A model generated the notes under the pieces. The model was not told the DNA's origin and ran no database searches. It saw only the letters and a list, made by a program, of their open reading frames with translations. Positions 35,483 to 44,742 of a DNA stretch of 44,742 bases are shown in pieces; position 1 is the first letter of the stretch, and every line of letters starts with the position of its first letter. Source of the DNA: Flavobacteriales bacterium (GTDB taxonomy: Bacteria; Bacteroidota; Bacteroidia; Flavobacteriales; TMED113); assembly GCA_002722215.1 (NCBI GenBank), contig PBKX01000016.1:16927-61668 (forward strand), in the 5' to 3' direction. The position numbers and the translations under genes are program-made.

Positions 35483-36046
35483 TTAAACAGTTAGGATATC
35501 TTTTTCTTTAAGATCAAGAATCGCATCAGCTTTACTAATAAACTTGTCGGTTAAAGTTTGGATGTTCACTTCCGCTATTTTGCAAGCATCATCGGATAAA
35601 CCATCTTTATTTAATTTCTTTATATCTTCATTTCCCTCTCTTCGGGCATTTCTTATACTTACCTTACAACTTTCCATTTCTGCTTTTGCCTGTCTCACTA
35701 ACTCCTTTCTCCTTTCTTCTGTAAGAATTGGTATATTAATAATAATTTTATCGCCTGTATCTTGTGCCACAAAACCTAAATTAGAGCTATTAATAGCATT
35801 AACTATATCTGGAACTGAATTCTTTTCCCAAGGCTGAATAATAATAGTTCTTGCATCTGGAGTACTAAGACTAGCCATATTATGAATTGGGGTAGGAGTC
35901 CCATAATAATCTAAAACAACACCATCTAAAACCGATGTACTAGCTCTGCCTGCCCTAATTTTAGATAACTCTAGTTGTAGATGAGTAATTGCTTCACTCA
36001 TCTTTTCAGTTATCAAATCTATACAGAAATTAACTTGATCCTCCAT
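35483..36046 (-). CDS. frr: Ribosome recycling factor
   Basis: Frr splits the post-termination ribosome together with EF-G. The 187-residue length is standard. The family core is clear: LSKIRAGRASTSVLDGVVLD, NMASLSTPDARTIIIQPWEK, GDKIIINIPILTEERRKELV and VSIRNARREGNEDIKKL. It follows pyrH by 19 bp, the usual pyrH-frr order in bacteria. Confidence 0.97.
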   Translation of the reverse strand: MEDQVNFCIDLITEKMSEAITHLQLELSKIRAGRASTSVLDGVVLDYYGTPTPIHNMASLSTPDARTIIIQPWEKNSVPDIVNAINSSNLGFVAQDTGDKIIINIPILTEERRKELVRQAKAEMESCKVSIRNARREGNEDIKKLNKDGLSDDACKIAEVNIQTLTDKFISKADAILDLKEKDILTV

Positions 36047-36065
36047 AATTCACCTTTATTGTAAT

Positions 36066-36776
36066 TTAAATATGAACGACTGTCCCAATATTGTCGCCAT
36101 TAACTAATTTAAGTAAATTCCCTGATTTATTAACATTAAAGATCTGAATTGGTAATTTATTTTCTTTACATAGAGTAAATGCCGTCATATCCATAACAGA
36201 TAATTGTTGACTATAAACTTGGTCAAAAGAAATTTTATCAAATTTTTTGGCATTTTTATTTTTTTCAGGATCAGCAGAAAATACACCGTCCACTCTAGTT
36301 CCCTTAACAATTAAATCCGCATTAATTTCAATTGCTCGTAATACCGCAGCAGTATCTGTAGTAAAGTAGGGGCGACCAGTACCAGCAACAAAAATAACAA
36401 CTCTACCCTTCTCCATGTGTCTAATAGCTCTTCTTCGAATAAATGGTTCTGCTATTTCATCAATTTTTAATGCTGACATGAGCCGTGTTTTTATGTGCAT
36501 TTTTTCTAAAGCTGATTGCAATGCTAAGCCATTAATAACTGTGGCCAACATACCCATGTGATCTCCCTGAACTTTTTCAATCACATTTGGTGTATTTTTT
36601 GTACCCCTAAAGATATTCCCCCCACCTATAACCAAAGCTATTTGAACCCCCTGTTTCACTATCGATTGGATTTCATTACAGTAATGCAAAATCTTATCAT
36701 TACATATTCCAAGTTCATTCTCCCCTGCTAACGATTCTCCACTTAGTTTTAATAAAATTCTTTTGTAATTGTTCAT
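36066..36776 (-). CDS. pyrH: UMP kinase
   Basis: PyrH phosphorylates UMP to UDP and is a hexameric amino-acid-kinase-fold enzyme. It has 236 residues. Motifs: [13 protein letters not shown] at the N-terminus, [10 protein letters not shown] (phosphate-binding loop), and [20 protein letters not shown] near the nucleotide site. The start is taken at the ATG at 36776 ([14 protein letters not shown]). An in-frame ATG 12 bp upstream adds only MFFY and reaches toward the terminator. It is separated from tsf by that terminator and followed by frr. Confidence 0.96.
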   Translation of the reverse strand: MNNYKRILLKLSGESLAGENELGICNDKILHYCNEIQSIVKQGVQIALVIGGGNIFRGTKNTPNVIEKVQGDHMGMLATVINGLALQSALEKMHIKTRLMSALKIDEIAEPFIRRRAIRHMEKGRVVIFVAGTGRPYFTTDTAAVLRAIEINADLIVKGTRVDGVFSADPEKNKNAKKFDKISFDQVYSQQLSVMDMTAFTLCKENKLPIQIFNVNKSGNLLKLVNGDNIGTVVHI

Positions 36777-36784
36777 ATAAAAAA

Positions 36785-36815
36785 ACAAAAAAAGACGTGA
36801 ATAGTCTTTTTTTTT
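36785..36815 (-). terminator. Intrinsic terminator between tsf and pyrH
   Basis: A run of A, then GAC, a 7-nt loop, GTC and a run of T form a symmetric hairpin whose outer pairs are all A-T. The GC core is short, so termination may be partial and allow readthrough into pyrH-frr. The T-tract works on both strands. Confidence 0.7.
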
Positions 36816-36819
36816 GATT

Positions 36820-37653
36820 TTATCCTAATTGGACTCTCTTGAAATCAGTGACACTTAAATCAGTATTTACGGTTTTTAAATAAGCGGAAACTATTAATTT
36901 AGAATCTTTAATATAGACCTGATGTAGTAATGTATTCTCTTTAAAAAACTTTTTCAATCTACCTTGTGCTATCCTGTCTAACATCTCTTCTGGCTTACCC
37001 TCTTTCCTCGCGAGGTCTTTACCTATTTCCATTTCTTTATCAATAATGGATTGGGAAACACCAGACTCATCTATACCCAAAGGGTTCATGGCTGCTATTT
37101 GCATTGCAATATTCTTACTAAGATCTTCAATCCCATCAAATGAATTGTTAAATCCAACTAGAGATGCCAACTTATTCCCAGGGTGTATGTAAGATCCAAC
37201 ATAACCTCCTTTAATAATAGAGTAATTACTTAATTCTATCTTTTCACCTATAACACCTGTCTGCTCAACTAATTTATCATTGACAGACATATTATTATCA
37301 AATGACAAACCCTTCACAGAGTCAAGATCCTCGCATTCAGAGTTCAATGCTAAAGTTAAGATAGTATGAGCTAACTCTACAAAGCTGTCATTTTTAGCTA
37401 CAAAGTCTGTTTCACAATTTAAAGATATTATGACACCTGCATTATGACTAGAATTAGTCAAAGCAAGCACTACCCCTTCTGTTGCTTCCCTATCAGCTCG
37501 TTTTGCAGCGATCTTCTGACCTTTTTTTCTTAAAACATCAATAGCTTGTTCAATATTTCCATTTGTTTCAACAAGAGCTTTTTTGCAATCCATCATACCA
37601 GCACCTGTTTGTTTTCTTAGTTGATTTACCTGTGAAGCTGTTATTTGTGTCAT
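36820..37653 (-). CDS. tsf: Elongation factor Ts
   Basis: EF-Ts recycles GDP from EF-Tu. It has 277 residues. The N-terminal UBA-like domain has the signature [20 protein letters not shown], and the second hallmark is [20 protein letters not shown]. The conserved C-terminal segment includes [20 protein letters not shown] and LLHQVYIKD. It is 20 bp downstream of rpsB in the standard rpsB-tsf pair. Confidence 0.97.
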   Translation of the reverse strand: MTQITASQVNQLRKQTGAGMMDCKKALVETNGNIEQAIDVLRKKGQKIAAKRADREATEGVVLALTNSSHNAGVIISLNCETDFVAKNDSFVELAHTILTLALNSECEDLDSVKGLSFDNNMSVNDKLVEQTGVIGEKIELSNYSIIKGGYVGSYIHPGNKLASLVGFNNSFDGIEDLSKNIAMQIAAMNPLGIDESGVSQSIIDKEMEIGKDLARKEGKPEEMLDRIAQGRLKKFFKENTLLHQVYIKDSKLIVSAYLKTVNTDLSVTDFKRVQLG

Positions 37654-37673
37654 TGTTTTTAAATTAAATGTAA

Positions 37674-38423
37674 TTAGTTGTCCGGTGTATTTTTTTTAGA
37701 CCGTTTTTTAGCATCTACATCTTTAGACTTTTTCTCAACCTCTCTTTCACTTAACGCTGATTTAATTGTGTTCGCAACACAGGATAAAATTATATCAATG
37801 CTTTTGGATGCATCGTCATTAGAAGGGATGGGGAAATCAACTAAATTAGGATCTGAGTTAGTATCAACCATCGCAAAAATAGGGATACCAAGCTTTTTTG
37901 CCTCCGAAACAGCTATTTTTTCTTTGACTATATCTACTATGAAAATTGCGCCTGGCAACCTATTCATTTCTGATATGCTTCCCAAATCCTTCTCCAATTT
38001 AGCTCGCTTTCTATCTAATTGTAATCTTTCTCTCTTAGATAATGTAGATATTGTACCATCTTCTTTCATTTTATCAATAGCTGTCATTTTTTTTACAGCT
38101 TTTCTAATGGTTACAAAATTAGTCAACATACCACCCGGCCACCTCTCAGTAATGTATGGCATTTTTAATGGCTTGATATGCTTTACAAGAATATCTTTAG
38201 CTTGCTTTTTCGTAGCAACAAATAAAATTCTTCTCCCAGTTTTTGCGATCTTACTCAACGCTTTTAAGCTTATATCAAGTTTATCAACTGTCTGATTTAA
38301 ATCTAATATATGTGTTCCATTTTTTTCCATAAAAATATATGGAGTCATATTAGGATGTCTTTTACGAGTTAAATGTCCAAAATGGACACCCGCATTTAAT
38401 AATGTTTTTACATCTACTGTCAT
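37674..38423 (-). CDS. rpsB: 30S ribosomal protein S2
   Basis: S2 binds the small subunit between head and body. The 249-residue protein starts at the ATG at 38423 (MTVDVKTLLNAGVHFGHLTR), 7 bp after rpsI. An open frame extends 23 residues further upstream into rpsI, but those residues (Lys/Gln-rich) are not S2-like. Signatures include WNP-region equivalents HPNMTPYIFMEKNGTHILDL, TERWPGGMLTNFVTIRKAV and IPIFAMVDTNSDPNLVDFPI. A Lys-rich, disordered tail ends the protein. Confidence 0.96.
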   Translation of the reverse strand: MTVDVKTLLNAGVHFGHLTRKRHPNMTPYIFMEKNGTHILDLNQTVDKLDISLKALSKIAKTGRRILFVATKKQAKDILVKHIKPLKMPYITERWPGGMLTNFVTIRKAVKKMTAIDKMKEDGTISTLSKRERLQLDRKRAKLEKDLGSISEMNRLPGAIFIVDIVKEKIAVSEAKKLGIPIFAMVDTNSDPNLVDFPIPSNDDASKSIDIILSCVANTIKSALSEREVEKKSKDVDAKKRSKKNTPDN

Positions 38424-38430
38424 ATAGGTT

Positions 38431-38817
38431 CTATCGTTTTGAGAATTGTGTTTTTTTCCTTGCTTTTCTTTGTCCTGGTTTTTTTCTTTCAACCATTCTA
38501 GGATCTCGAGTAATTAATCCCTCTTTCCTCAATATGCTTTTGTGAGTTTCATCTAATTTAACTACTGCTCTAGCGATAGCTAGGCGTATTGCCTCAGCCT
38601 GACCATTTAATCCTCCTCCGAAAACATTAACATCAATATCAAAATCATTTGACATCGAAACTAATTTCTGCGCCTGCTCAAGCTTGTATTGTAACAAATT
38701 TGTGGGGAAATATTCTTTATAATTTTTTTTATTAACTTTTATATTTCCTTTGCCAGACTTTAGATATACCCTAGCAACTGATGTTTTTCTTCTTCCTATT
38801 GCGTGTGTCATTTCCAT
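38431..38817 (-). CDS. rpsI: 30S ribosomal protein S9
   Basis: S9 has a basic C-terminal tail that reaches the P-site tRNA. It has 128 residues, with IGRRKTSVARVYLKSGKGNI at the start, VFGGGLNGQAEAIRLAIARA in the middle, and the tail DPRMVERKKPGQRKARKKTQ followed by FSKR. It lies 3 bp after rplM, the universal rplM-rpsI pair, and 7 bp before rpsB. Confidence 0.98.
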   Translation of the reverse strand: MEMTHAIGRRKTSVARVYLKSGKGNIKVNKKNYKEYFPTNLLQYKLEQAQKLVSMSNDFDIDVNVFGGGLNGQAEAIRLAIARAVVKLDETHKSILRKEGLITRDPRMVERKKPGQRKARKKTQFSKR

Positions 38818-38820
38818 GAT

Positions 38821-39282
38821 TTATTTAATATCATCTAAATTAATTAATTTGGGTTTTTGAGCGACTTGATTATGATTTTCACCAGAATACGCATACAGAT
38901 TTTTGCTTATTAGTCTGCCTAATTTATTTTTAGGCAACATGCCCTTTACGGCCTTTTCAACTAATCTGACAGGATACTTTTGAATTAAATCCTTTGCTAA
39001 GGCTACTTTTCTTCCACCTGGATAACCAGTATGTCGAACATATTCTTTCTGATCTAATTTATTGCCCGTCAATTTAATCTTTTCAGCATTAATAACTACA
39101 ACATTATCACCACAGTCCATATGAGGTGTATAATTTGCTTTATGCTTACCTCTAATTATTTTTGCAATCTTTGACGCCATTCTTCCTAGTACAACGCCAT
39201 CAGCATCAATTAGAAACCATTCTTTGCTAATATCTGACAATTTTGCCGAACTTGTAATATATTTATTTTTATACTTTATCAT
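38821..39282 (-). CDS. rplM: 50S ribosomal protein L13
   Basis: L13 is an early-assembly large-subunit protein. It has 153 residues, with EWFLIDADGVVLGRMASKIA, HMDCGDNVVVINAEKIKLTG, HTGYPGGRK and VKGMLPKNKLGR as family signatures. It is the first gene of rplM-rpsI-rpsB-tsf. A consensus promoter lies about 80 bp upstream, leaving a leader of roughly 70 nt in which an L13 autoregulatory structure could lie. I did not identify one. Confidence 0.98.
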   Translation of the reverse strand: MIKYKNKYITSSAKLSDISKEWFLIDADGVVLGRMASKIAKIIRGKHKANYTPHMDCGDNVVVINAEKIKLTGNKLDQKEYVRHTGYPGGRKVALAKDLIQKYPVRLVEKAVKGMLPKNKLGRLISKNLYAYSGENHNQVAQKPKLINLDDIK

Positions 39283-39361
39283 TCTTATTATTAAATATAA
39301 ATTTTATATAATATCCACTCAACACTTACGTTTATCAGGTTTAATAAGTGAAAATGGTTTG

Positions 39362-39391
39362 CAAATGTAACATTTTTTCAATTAGAATCAA
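39362..39391 (-). promoter_or_regulatory. Promoter of the rplM-rpsI-rpsB-tsf operon
   Basis: The minus strand has TTG (39389-39391), exactly 19 bp, then TACATTTG (39362-39369). This is a full match to the Bacteroidota -33/-7 consensus and the best promoter in the window. The implied transcript start is near 39355. Confidence 0.8.
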
Positions 39392-39421
39392 TAAAGTATC
39401 TGTTTTTTTTAAGAGGTAATC

Positions 39422-40609
39422 CTAAATAATTTTCAAATCTTTGCCGACCTCTTCAAAAGCATTTAATGCGAAGTCTAGCTGATCAAGACTATGTGATGCT
39501 GATAATTGCACTCTAATGCGAGCAAGTTTTTTAGGAACCACAGGGTAAAAAAACCCAACTACATACACACCCTTGCTTAATAGACTCCTTGCCATTTCTT
39601 GAGCCAGTTTTGCATCATATAGCATTACTGGAACAATAGGATGTCCAGCACCCTGAGTATCAAAACCTAATTCTATTATTCTTCTTCTAAAGTATTGTGT
39701 GTTTTTATCTAGTTGATCACGTAAATGAGTACTTTTAGATAGCAAACTTATAACCTTCGTGGCTGCCCCAACAATAGATGGCGACAGTGAATTGGAGAAT
39801 AAATAAGGTCGAGATCTTTGTCGTAACATATCAATGATTTCTTTCTTCCCAGAAGTAAAGCCTCCCATAGCACCACCTAACGCCTTACCTAAAGTAGAGG
39901 TAATAATATCAACCCTATCCATAACAGCATGATATTCATGTGTGCCTCTACCCTGTTTGCCTACAAAACCTGTCGCATGTGAATCGTCGACCATAACAAG
40001 GGCATTATATTCATCAGCTAAATCACAAATTTTATCTAATTGAGCAATATGTCCATCCATAGAAAACACCCCATCGGTAACAATAATTCTATTTCTTTCC
40101 CCTTTAGACAACTCCAATTGTTTACGTAAACTGGCCATATCATTATTTAAATAACGATATCGTTGGGCTTCACATAATCTTACCCCATCAATAATAGAGG
40201 CATGATTAAGTGAATCAGATATAATAGCATCTTCTTCAGTAAAGAGAGGTTCAAAAACACCGCCATTAGCGTCAAACGCCGCTGCATATAATATTGTGTC
40301 TTCTGTACCTAAGAATTTAGACAATGCCGCTTCTAGATTTTTATGAATATCTTGTGTGCCACAAATAAACCTTACTGAAGATAGGCCATAACCATGAGTA
40401 TCTAGAGTTTTCTTGGCTGCCGCTATAACTTCAGGATGAGACGACAAACCTAAATAATTATTTGAACAAAAATTAAGAACTTCCTCTCCTGTACTAACCC
40501 TTATTAAAACCCCCTGGGGATTCATAATGACTCGCTCTTCTTTGTATAATCCAGCCTCTTTAATTTTAGACAATTCAGCCCTTAATCGATGCTTAAAATT
40601 TATTGACAT
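39422..40609 (-). CDS. kbl: Glycine C-acetyltransferase (2-amino-3-ketobutyrate CoA ligase)
   Basis: Kbl is a PLP enzyme that cleaves 2-amino-3-ketobutyrate with CoA to glycine and acetyl-CoA in threonine breakdown. It has 395 residues, the length of Kbl. Visible features: [59 protein letters not shown] with the cofactor-binding Asp/His, and the PLP lysine Lys242 in [33 protein letters not shown] is near the C-terminus. The alpha-oxoamine synthase family also includes serine palmitoyltransferase and BioF; the N-terminal [18 protein letters not shown] and [10 protein letters not shown] favour Kbl. No threonine dehydrogenase gene is in the window. It follows gdhA by 21 bp. Confidence 0.92.
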   Translation of the reverse strand: MSINFKHRLRAELSKIKEAGLYKEERVIMNPQGVLIRVSTGEEVLNFCSNNYLGLSSHPEVIAAAKKTLDTHGYGLSSVRFICGTQDIHKNLEAALSKFLGTEDTILYAAAFDANGGVFEPLFTEEDAIISDSLNHASIIDGVRLCEAQRYRYLNNDMASLRKQLELSKGERNRIIVTDGVFSMDGHIAQLDKICDLADEYNALVMVDDSHATGFVGKQGRGTHEYHAVMDRVDIITSTLGKALGGAMGGFTSGKKEIIDMLRQRSRPYLFSNSLSPSIVGAATKVISLLSKSTHLRDQLDKNTQYFRRRIIELGFDTQGAGHPIVPVMLYDAKLAQEMARSLLSKGVYVVGFFYPVVPKKLARIRVQLSASHSLDQLDFALNAFEEVGKDLKII

Positions 40610-40630
40610 AATTTAGATATAAATAATAAT

Positions 40631-41980
<1,350 letters not shown>

Positions 41981-42003
41981 TTACATATCATTATATAATC
42001 CAA

Positions 42004-42011
42004 CAAATCTA
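42004..42011 (-). promoter_or_regulatory. -7 promoter element of gdhA-kbl
   Basis: The minus strand reads TAGATTTG, an exact TAnnTTTG match upstream of gdhA (start 41968). No TTG is seen at the usual spacing. It faces away from the TonB receptor promoter about 52 bp away. Confidence 0.45.
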
Positions 42012-42062
42012 ATTATAATTTTTGAAAAGATTTATTGAAATTTATAAAGTTTAAAATATGAT

Positions 42063-42070
42063 TATATTTG
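42063..42070 (+). promoter_or_regulatory. -7 promoter element of the TonB-dependent receptor gene
   Basis: TATATTTG matches TAnnTTTG exactly and lies 26 bp before the ATG at 42097. The nearest TTG (42035-42037) is 25 bp upstream, slightly beyond the usual range. Confidence 0.5.
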
Positions 42071-42096
42071 CCTAATTAAAACCATGCATTTTCAAG

Positions 42097-44619
42097 ATGA
42101 GAAAGATAATTTTAGCTGTGAGTATTCTTGCGTCCTTTATAAGTTTTTCGCAAACCGGATCTTTAGTCGGAAAGATACTAGACAATAATGATAAAAACCC
42201 ACTCATTGGAGTCAATCTAATTTTAGAATACAAGATATCCTCATCCAATGATATCTCCGTAGCGAAATTAACACCAGAACAAAGCGGAACCGCAACAGAC
42301 TTAGATGGCGATTTTGCATTTAGCAATTTAGAGGATGGAGAATACAAATTGACCATTTCATATATAGGATACGAACAAAAAACCCTTGACATCATTATTC
42401 TAAACAAAGAACAAGTGTCTAGAAGAATATACTTAGAGGAGGCTGTAACTAAAATGGATAATATCGTTATTTCTGCTGGTAAATTTGAACAGAAATTAGA
42501 AGAGGTGACTGTTTCAATGGATATAATTAAGCCTAATTTAATAGAAAGTAAAAACAGTACTGATCTAGAGGTTTTAATGAACCAAAGCCCAGGAGTTCAA
42601 GTGGTGGATGGTCAAGCCAATATTAGAGGGGGGAGTGGATGGAGCTATAATACCGGAAGCCGAGTTTTAGTGATGGTTGATGACATGCCTATCCTCAGTG
42701 GAGATAGAGGTACTGTTGAATGGAACATGATCCCCATGGAAAATATTTCCCAAATAGAAGTTATAAAAGGAGCTTCTTCTGTATTATTTGGATCATCAGC
42801 AATGAATGGTGTAATTAATGTCAGAACAGAATATCCTAAAGATAAGCCAGAGGCAAAAGTTTCATTTTTCTCAGGTTATTACGATACCCCTCCTAGAGAG
42901 GGTCTCCACTGGTGGGGTGATAATACACGACGATTTCAGGGACTATCTTTTAGTTATGCAGAATATAAAAATAATACTGGATTAGTTATAGGGGCGAATG
43001 TATATGCAAACGATGGATATAAAGGGGGTTATATTATTGATCCAAACGGAGATGGAACTATAAATCATGAAGACTCAATTGCCTCCAATTTTGGAGAGGA
43101 GTTGCCTGTAAGCGAAAAATGGGGCAGATTTAACTTCAGCACGGAACACAAATCCAAGAACTTTCCAGGTCTATCATATGGAATTAATGGTAACTTTATG
43201 TACTTAAGTCAATATCAATCATTAATTTTTGCACATGACTCAATTGCCTATACGCCAATTAATGTTCCGGAAGGAAGTACACCAACACATTTCACTCAGA
43301 TGATGTTTAACATAGACCCACATGTTAAATATATAACTTCTAGTAAAAAGAATCCAAAAAACCAAATTCGACACACATATAAATCTAGATTATTTAGGGA
43401 TGACTACCAACCCCTAGATGAAGAGAGAGGGTTTTCAAATGTTTTTTATCAAGAGTATCAATTTCAAAAAACTTTTAACAAAGATGATGGTCATATTGTT
43501 TCAACATCTGGACTAACCTCAAACTATATAAAAGGAGATTACGACGAAATTTATGGGGAAGGTGGGATTTCGAGAACAAAACAAATGTTTAATTATAGTA
43601 TGTATTCCCAGTTTGACTGGAAATATAAAAGATTAAACTTGTCATTTGGAGCAAGATTAGAACATTTTCTATTCCAAGAAGAATCTCTATTGGTTCCTGT
43701 ATTAAGGACTGGATTAAATTACAAATTGTTCAAAGGCACATTCTTGAGAAGTTCTTTCGGCCAGGGGTATCGCTACCCCACAATTATGGAATCATTTGTA
43801 AAAACCTCATTCCATCCAGTATATGTCTATCCAAACCCTGACCTAAAACCCGAACATGGATGGAGCTCAGAAATAGGATTAAAACAATTATTTAAAATAG
43901 GTGAATGGAAAGGTGTATTAGATCTAGCTGGATTTATCATGCACTATAATGACATGATCGAATTTACCTTTGGACAATGGGCCCTTCCCGCCCTAAATCC
44001 TATAGATAATTTTTACGGCATTGGCTTTAAGTGCGTGAACATAGGAGAAACTCAAATTAATGGCGGGGAAATCTCTTTAATGGGCGAAGGTAAGATTGGC
44101 GATGTAAATGTCTCAATTTTAGGCAGTTACACTAGGGCAAATCCAATTATTTTAAACCCAGATAGCACATATTATGAATACATCAATGCCGTTGGGGAAA
44201 CCGCTGAAATAACTTATAACAATGCTAGTCATGATACGGTTGGGAACATTTTAAAATATAGGCATGAGCATTTATTGAAATTTGATGTTAATTTAGAATT
44301 TAATAGATTTAATAGTGGACTTAGTTTAAGGTATAATTCTTTAATGAGAAATATGGACAGGATTTTCGGCTCTGGCCTATTTAATGACGGTGGAGGAACA
44401 GATGGCACTCCTACCGTACTAGATATAAGTATACTAAAGTCTAGAGAAAGAATGTTAAACGGTGACTTTATTATAGATTGGCGAGTTGGAGTTCAAGTTA
44501 ATCAAAATGTAACTTTGTCACTCATTATTGACAATGTACTAAATAGAGAATATCAAAACCGGCCTGCAGATTTAGGGGCACCAAGAACAATTACCTTGAA
44601 GCTAAGTGCAAAAATGTGA
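42097..44619 (+). CDS. TonB-dependent outer membrane receptor with carboxypeptidase-regulatory-like N-terminal domain
   Basis: This 840-residue outer membrane transporter has a signal peptide MRKIILAVSILASFISFSQ, a carboxypeptidase-D regulatory-like beta-sandwich (about 21-105, GSLVGKILDNNDKNPLIGVN through YKLTISYIGYEQKT), and a plug domain (about 118-245) with LEVLMNQSPGVQVVDGQANI, RVLVMVDDMPI and ENISQIEVIKGASSVLFGSS. A 22-strand barrel follows. An EF-hand-like acidic loop, DPNGDGTINHED, is at 315-326 in the barrel region. The C-terminus ends TITLKLSAKM rather than in the usual aromatic residue. There is no SusD partner, so it resembles siderophore/cobalamin-type receptors more than SusC. 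The ligand is unknown. It ends 1 bp before the kdsB-like gene. Confidence 0.92.
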   Translation: MRKIILAVSILASFISFSQTGSLVGKILDNNDKNPLIGVNLILEYKISSSNDISVAKLTPEQSGTATDLDGDFAFSNLEDGEYKLTISYIGYEQKTLDIIILNKEQVSRRIYLEEAVTKMDNIVISAGKFEQKLEEVTVSMDIIKPNLIESKNSTDLEVLMNQSPGVQVVDGQANIRGGSGWSYNTGSRVLVMVDDMPILSGDRGTVEWNMIPMENISQIEVIKGASSVLFGSSAMNGVINVRTEYPKDKPEAKVSFFSGYYDTPPREGLHWWGDNTRRFQGLSFSYAEYKNNTGLVIGANVYANDGYKGGYIIDPNGDGTINHEDSIASNFGEELPVSEKWGRFNFSTEHKSKNFPGLSYGINGNFMYLSQYQSLIFAHDSIAYTPINVPEGSTPTHFTQMMFNIDPHVKYITSSKKNPKNQIRHTYKSRLFRDDYQPLDEERGFSNVFYQEYQFQKTFNKDDGHIVSTSGLTSNYIKGDYDEIYGEGGISRTKQMFNYSMYSQFDWKYKRLNLSFGARLEHFLFQEESLLVPVLRTGLNYKLFKGTFLRSSFGQGYRYPTIMESFVKTSFHPVYVYPNPDLKPEHGWSSEIGLKQLFKIGEWKGVLDLAGFIMHYNDMIEFTFGQWALPALNPIDNFYGIGFKCVNIGETQINGGEISLMGEGKIGDVNVSILGSYTRANPIILNPDSTYYEYINAVGETAEITYNNASHDTVGNILKYRHEHLLKFDVNLEFNRFNSGLSLRYNSLMRNMDRIFGSGLFNDGGGTDGTPTVLDISILKSRERMLNGDFIIDWRVGVQVNQNVTLSLIIDNVLNREYQNRPADLGAPRTITLKLSAKM

Positions 44620-44620
44620 T

Positions 44621-44742
44621 ATGAAAATTATTGCCATTATTCCCGCAAGACATGGTTCTAAACGATTATTTGGGAAACCATTAATCGAAATTCATGGAAA
44701 ACCATTAATGCAGCTAACTTATGAAGCTGTATTGCAATCCAA
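44621..44742 (+). CDS. kdsB: KdsB-like CMP-KDO synthetase (partial, N-terminal 40 residues)
   Basis: The frame opens at ATG 44621 and runs off the right edge. The visible residues begin MKIIAIIPARHGSKRLFGKP, then LIEIHGKPLMQLTYEAVLQS. This is the nucleotide-binding start of 3-deoxy-manno-octulosonate cytidylyltransferases (IIAIIPAR...GKPL...GKPM pattern), which activate KDO for lipopolysaccharide. Other sugar cytidylyltransferases (NeuA type) share the IIAIIPAR start, so the call rests on the spacing of the two GKP motifs. It starts 1 bp after the receptor stop, so it may be cotranscribed. Confidence 0.75.
   Translation, partial: MKIIAIIPARHGSKRLFGKPLIEIHGKPLMQLTYEAVLQS

Noticed and set aside
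37678-38295. 205-residue plus-strand open frame
   Set aside because: It is entirely antisense to rpsB, a conserved ribosomal gene. Its hydrophobic composition is the usual shadow effect.
38424-38492. Longer rpsB start inside rpsI
   Set aside because: The extra 23 residues are Lys/Gln-rich and not part of S2, and the ATG at 38423 matches the family start.

Overview
The window looks like a chromosomal segment of a marine-type, AT-rich member of the Bacteroidota (Flavobacteriales-like). The reasons are: SprA of the type IX secretion system (T9SS), a T9SS C-terminal sorting domain, alternative complex III coupled to an aa3-type oxidase, Omp28/DUF6029 and TonB-dependent outer membrane proteins, repeated copies of the Bacteroidota -7 promoter element TAnnTTTG, and weak or absent Shine-Dalgarno sequences. 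I see no phage, insertion sequence, integrase, CRISPR array or rRNA. Most of the window is core genome with very tight gene packing.

Layout: (1) 1-8196, minus strand: a possible transcription unit lipoprotein - maeB - ruvA - sprA, with sprA running off the left edge. (2) 8295-13418, plus strand: an envelope cluster with a T9SS-exported thioredoxin-fold protein, a terminator, then tlpA-like - DUF6029 barrel - Omp28-type lipoprotein - PorT-like barrel. This is the least understood part. Three successive proteins carry CxxC thiol-redox motifs, and the barrel protein carries a Cys pair near its C-terminus. (3) 13408-25768, minus strand: actABCDEF - coxB - coxA - ruvB, a complete alternative complex III with oxidase subunits II and I. 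(4) 25711-25986: an intergenic region with a 24-bp tandem repeat, followed by a SPOR-domain gene. (5) 26421-30510, minus strand: tRNA-Gln - nusA - infB, with a terminator-like hairpin in front of nusA and an 18-bp repeat tract inside infB. (6) 30640-33642, plus strand: a DUF2723 GT-C-like membrane protein. (7) 33643-39391, minus strand: rplM - rpsI - rpsB - tsf, a terminator, then pyrH - frr - rfbA-like - polyprenyl synthase. (8) 39422-42011, minus strand: gdhA - kbl (amino-acid metabolism). (9) 42063-44742, plus strand: a TonB-dependent receptor and the start of a kdsB-like gene.

How it fits together: the act/cox operon encodes a quinol-to-oxygen respiratory supercomplex. MaeB, Kbl and GdhA feed central carbon and nitrogen metabolism. 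SprA is the T9SS channel that would export the thioredoxin-like protein at 8295. The translation genes form two operons. The best candidate for an incompletely described system is the envelope thiol-redox cluster at about 8.3-13.4 kb. Function calls are from motif recognition by eye; no searches were run.
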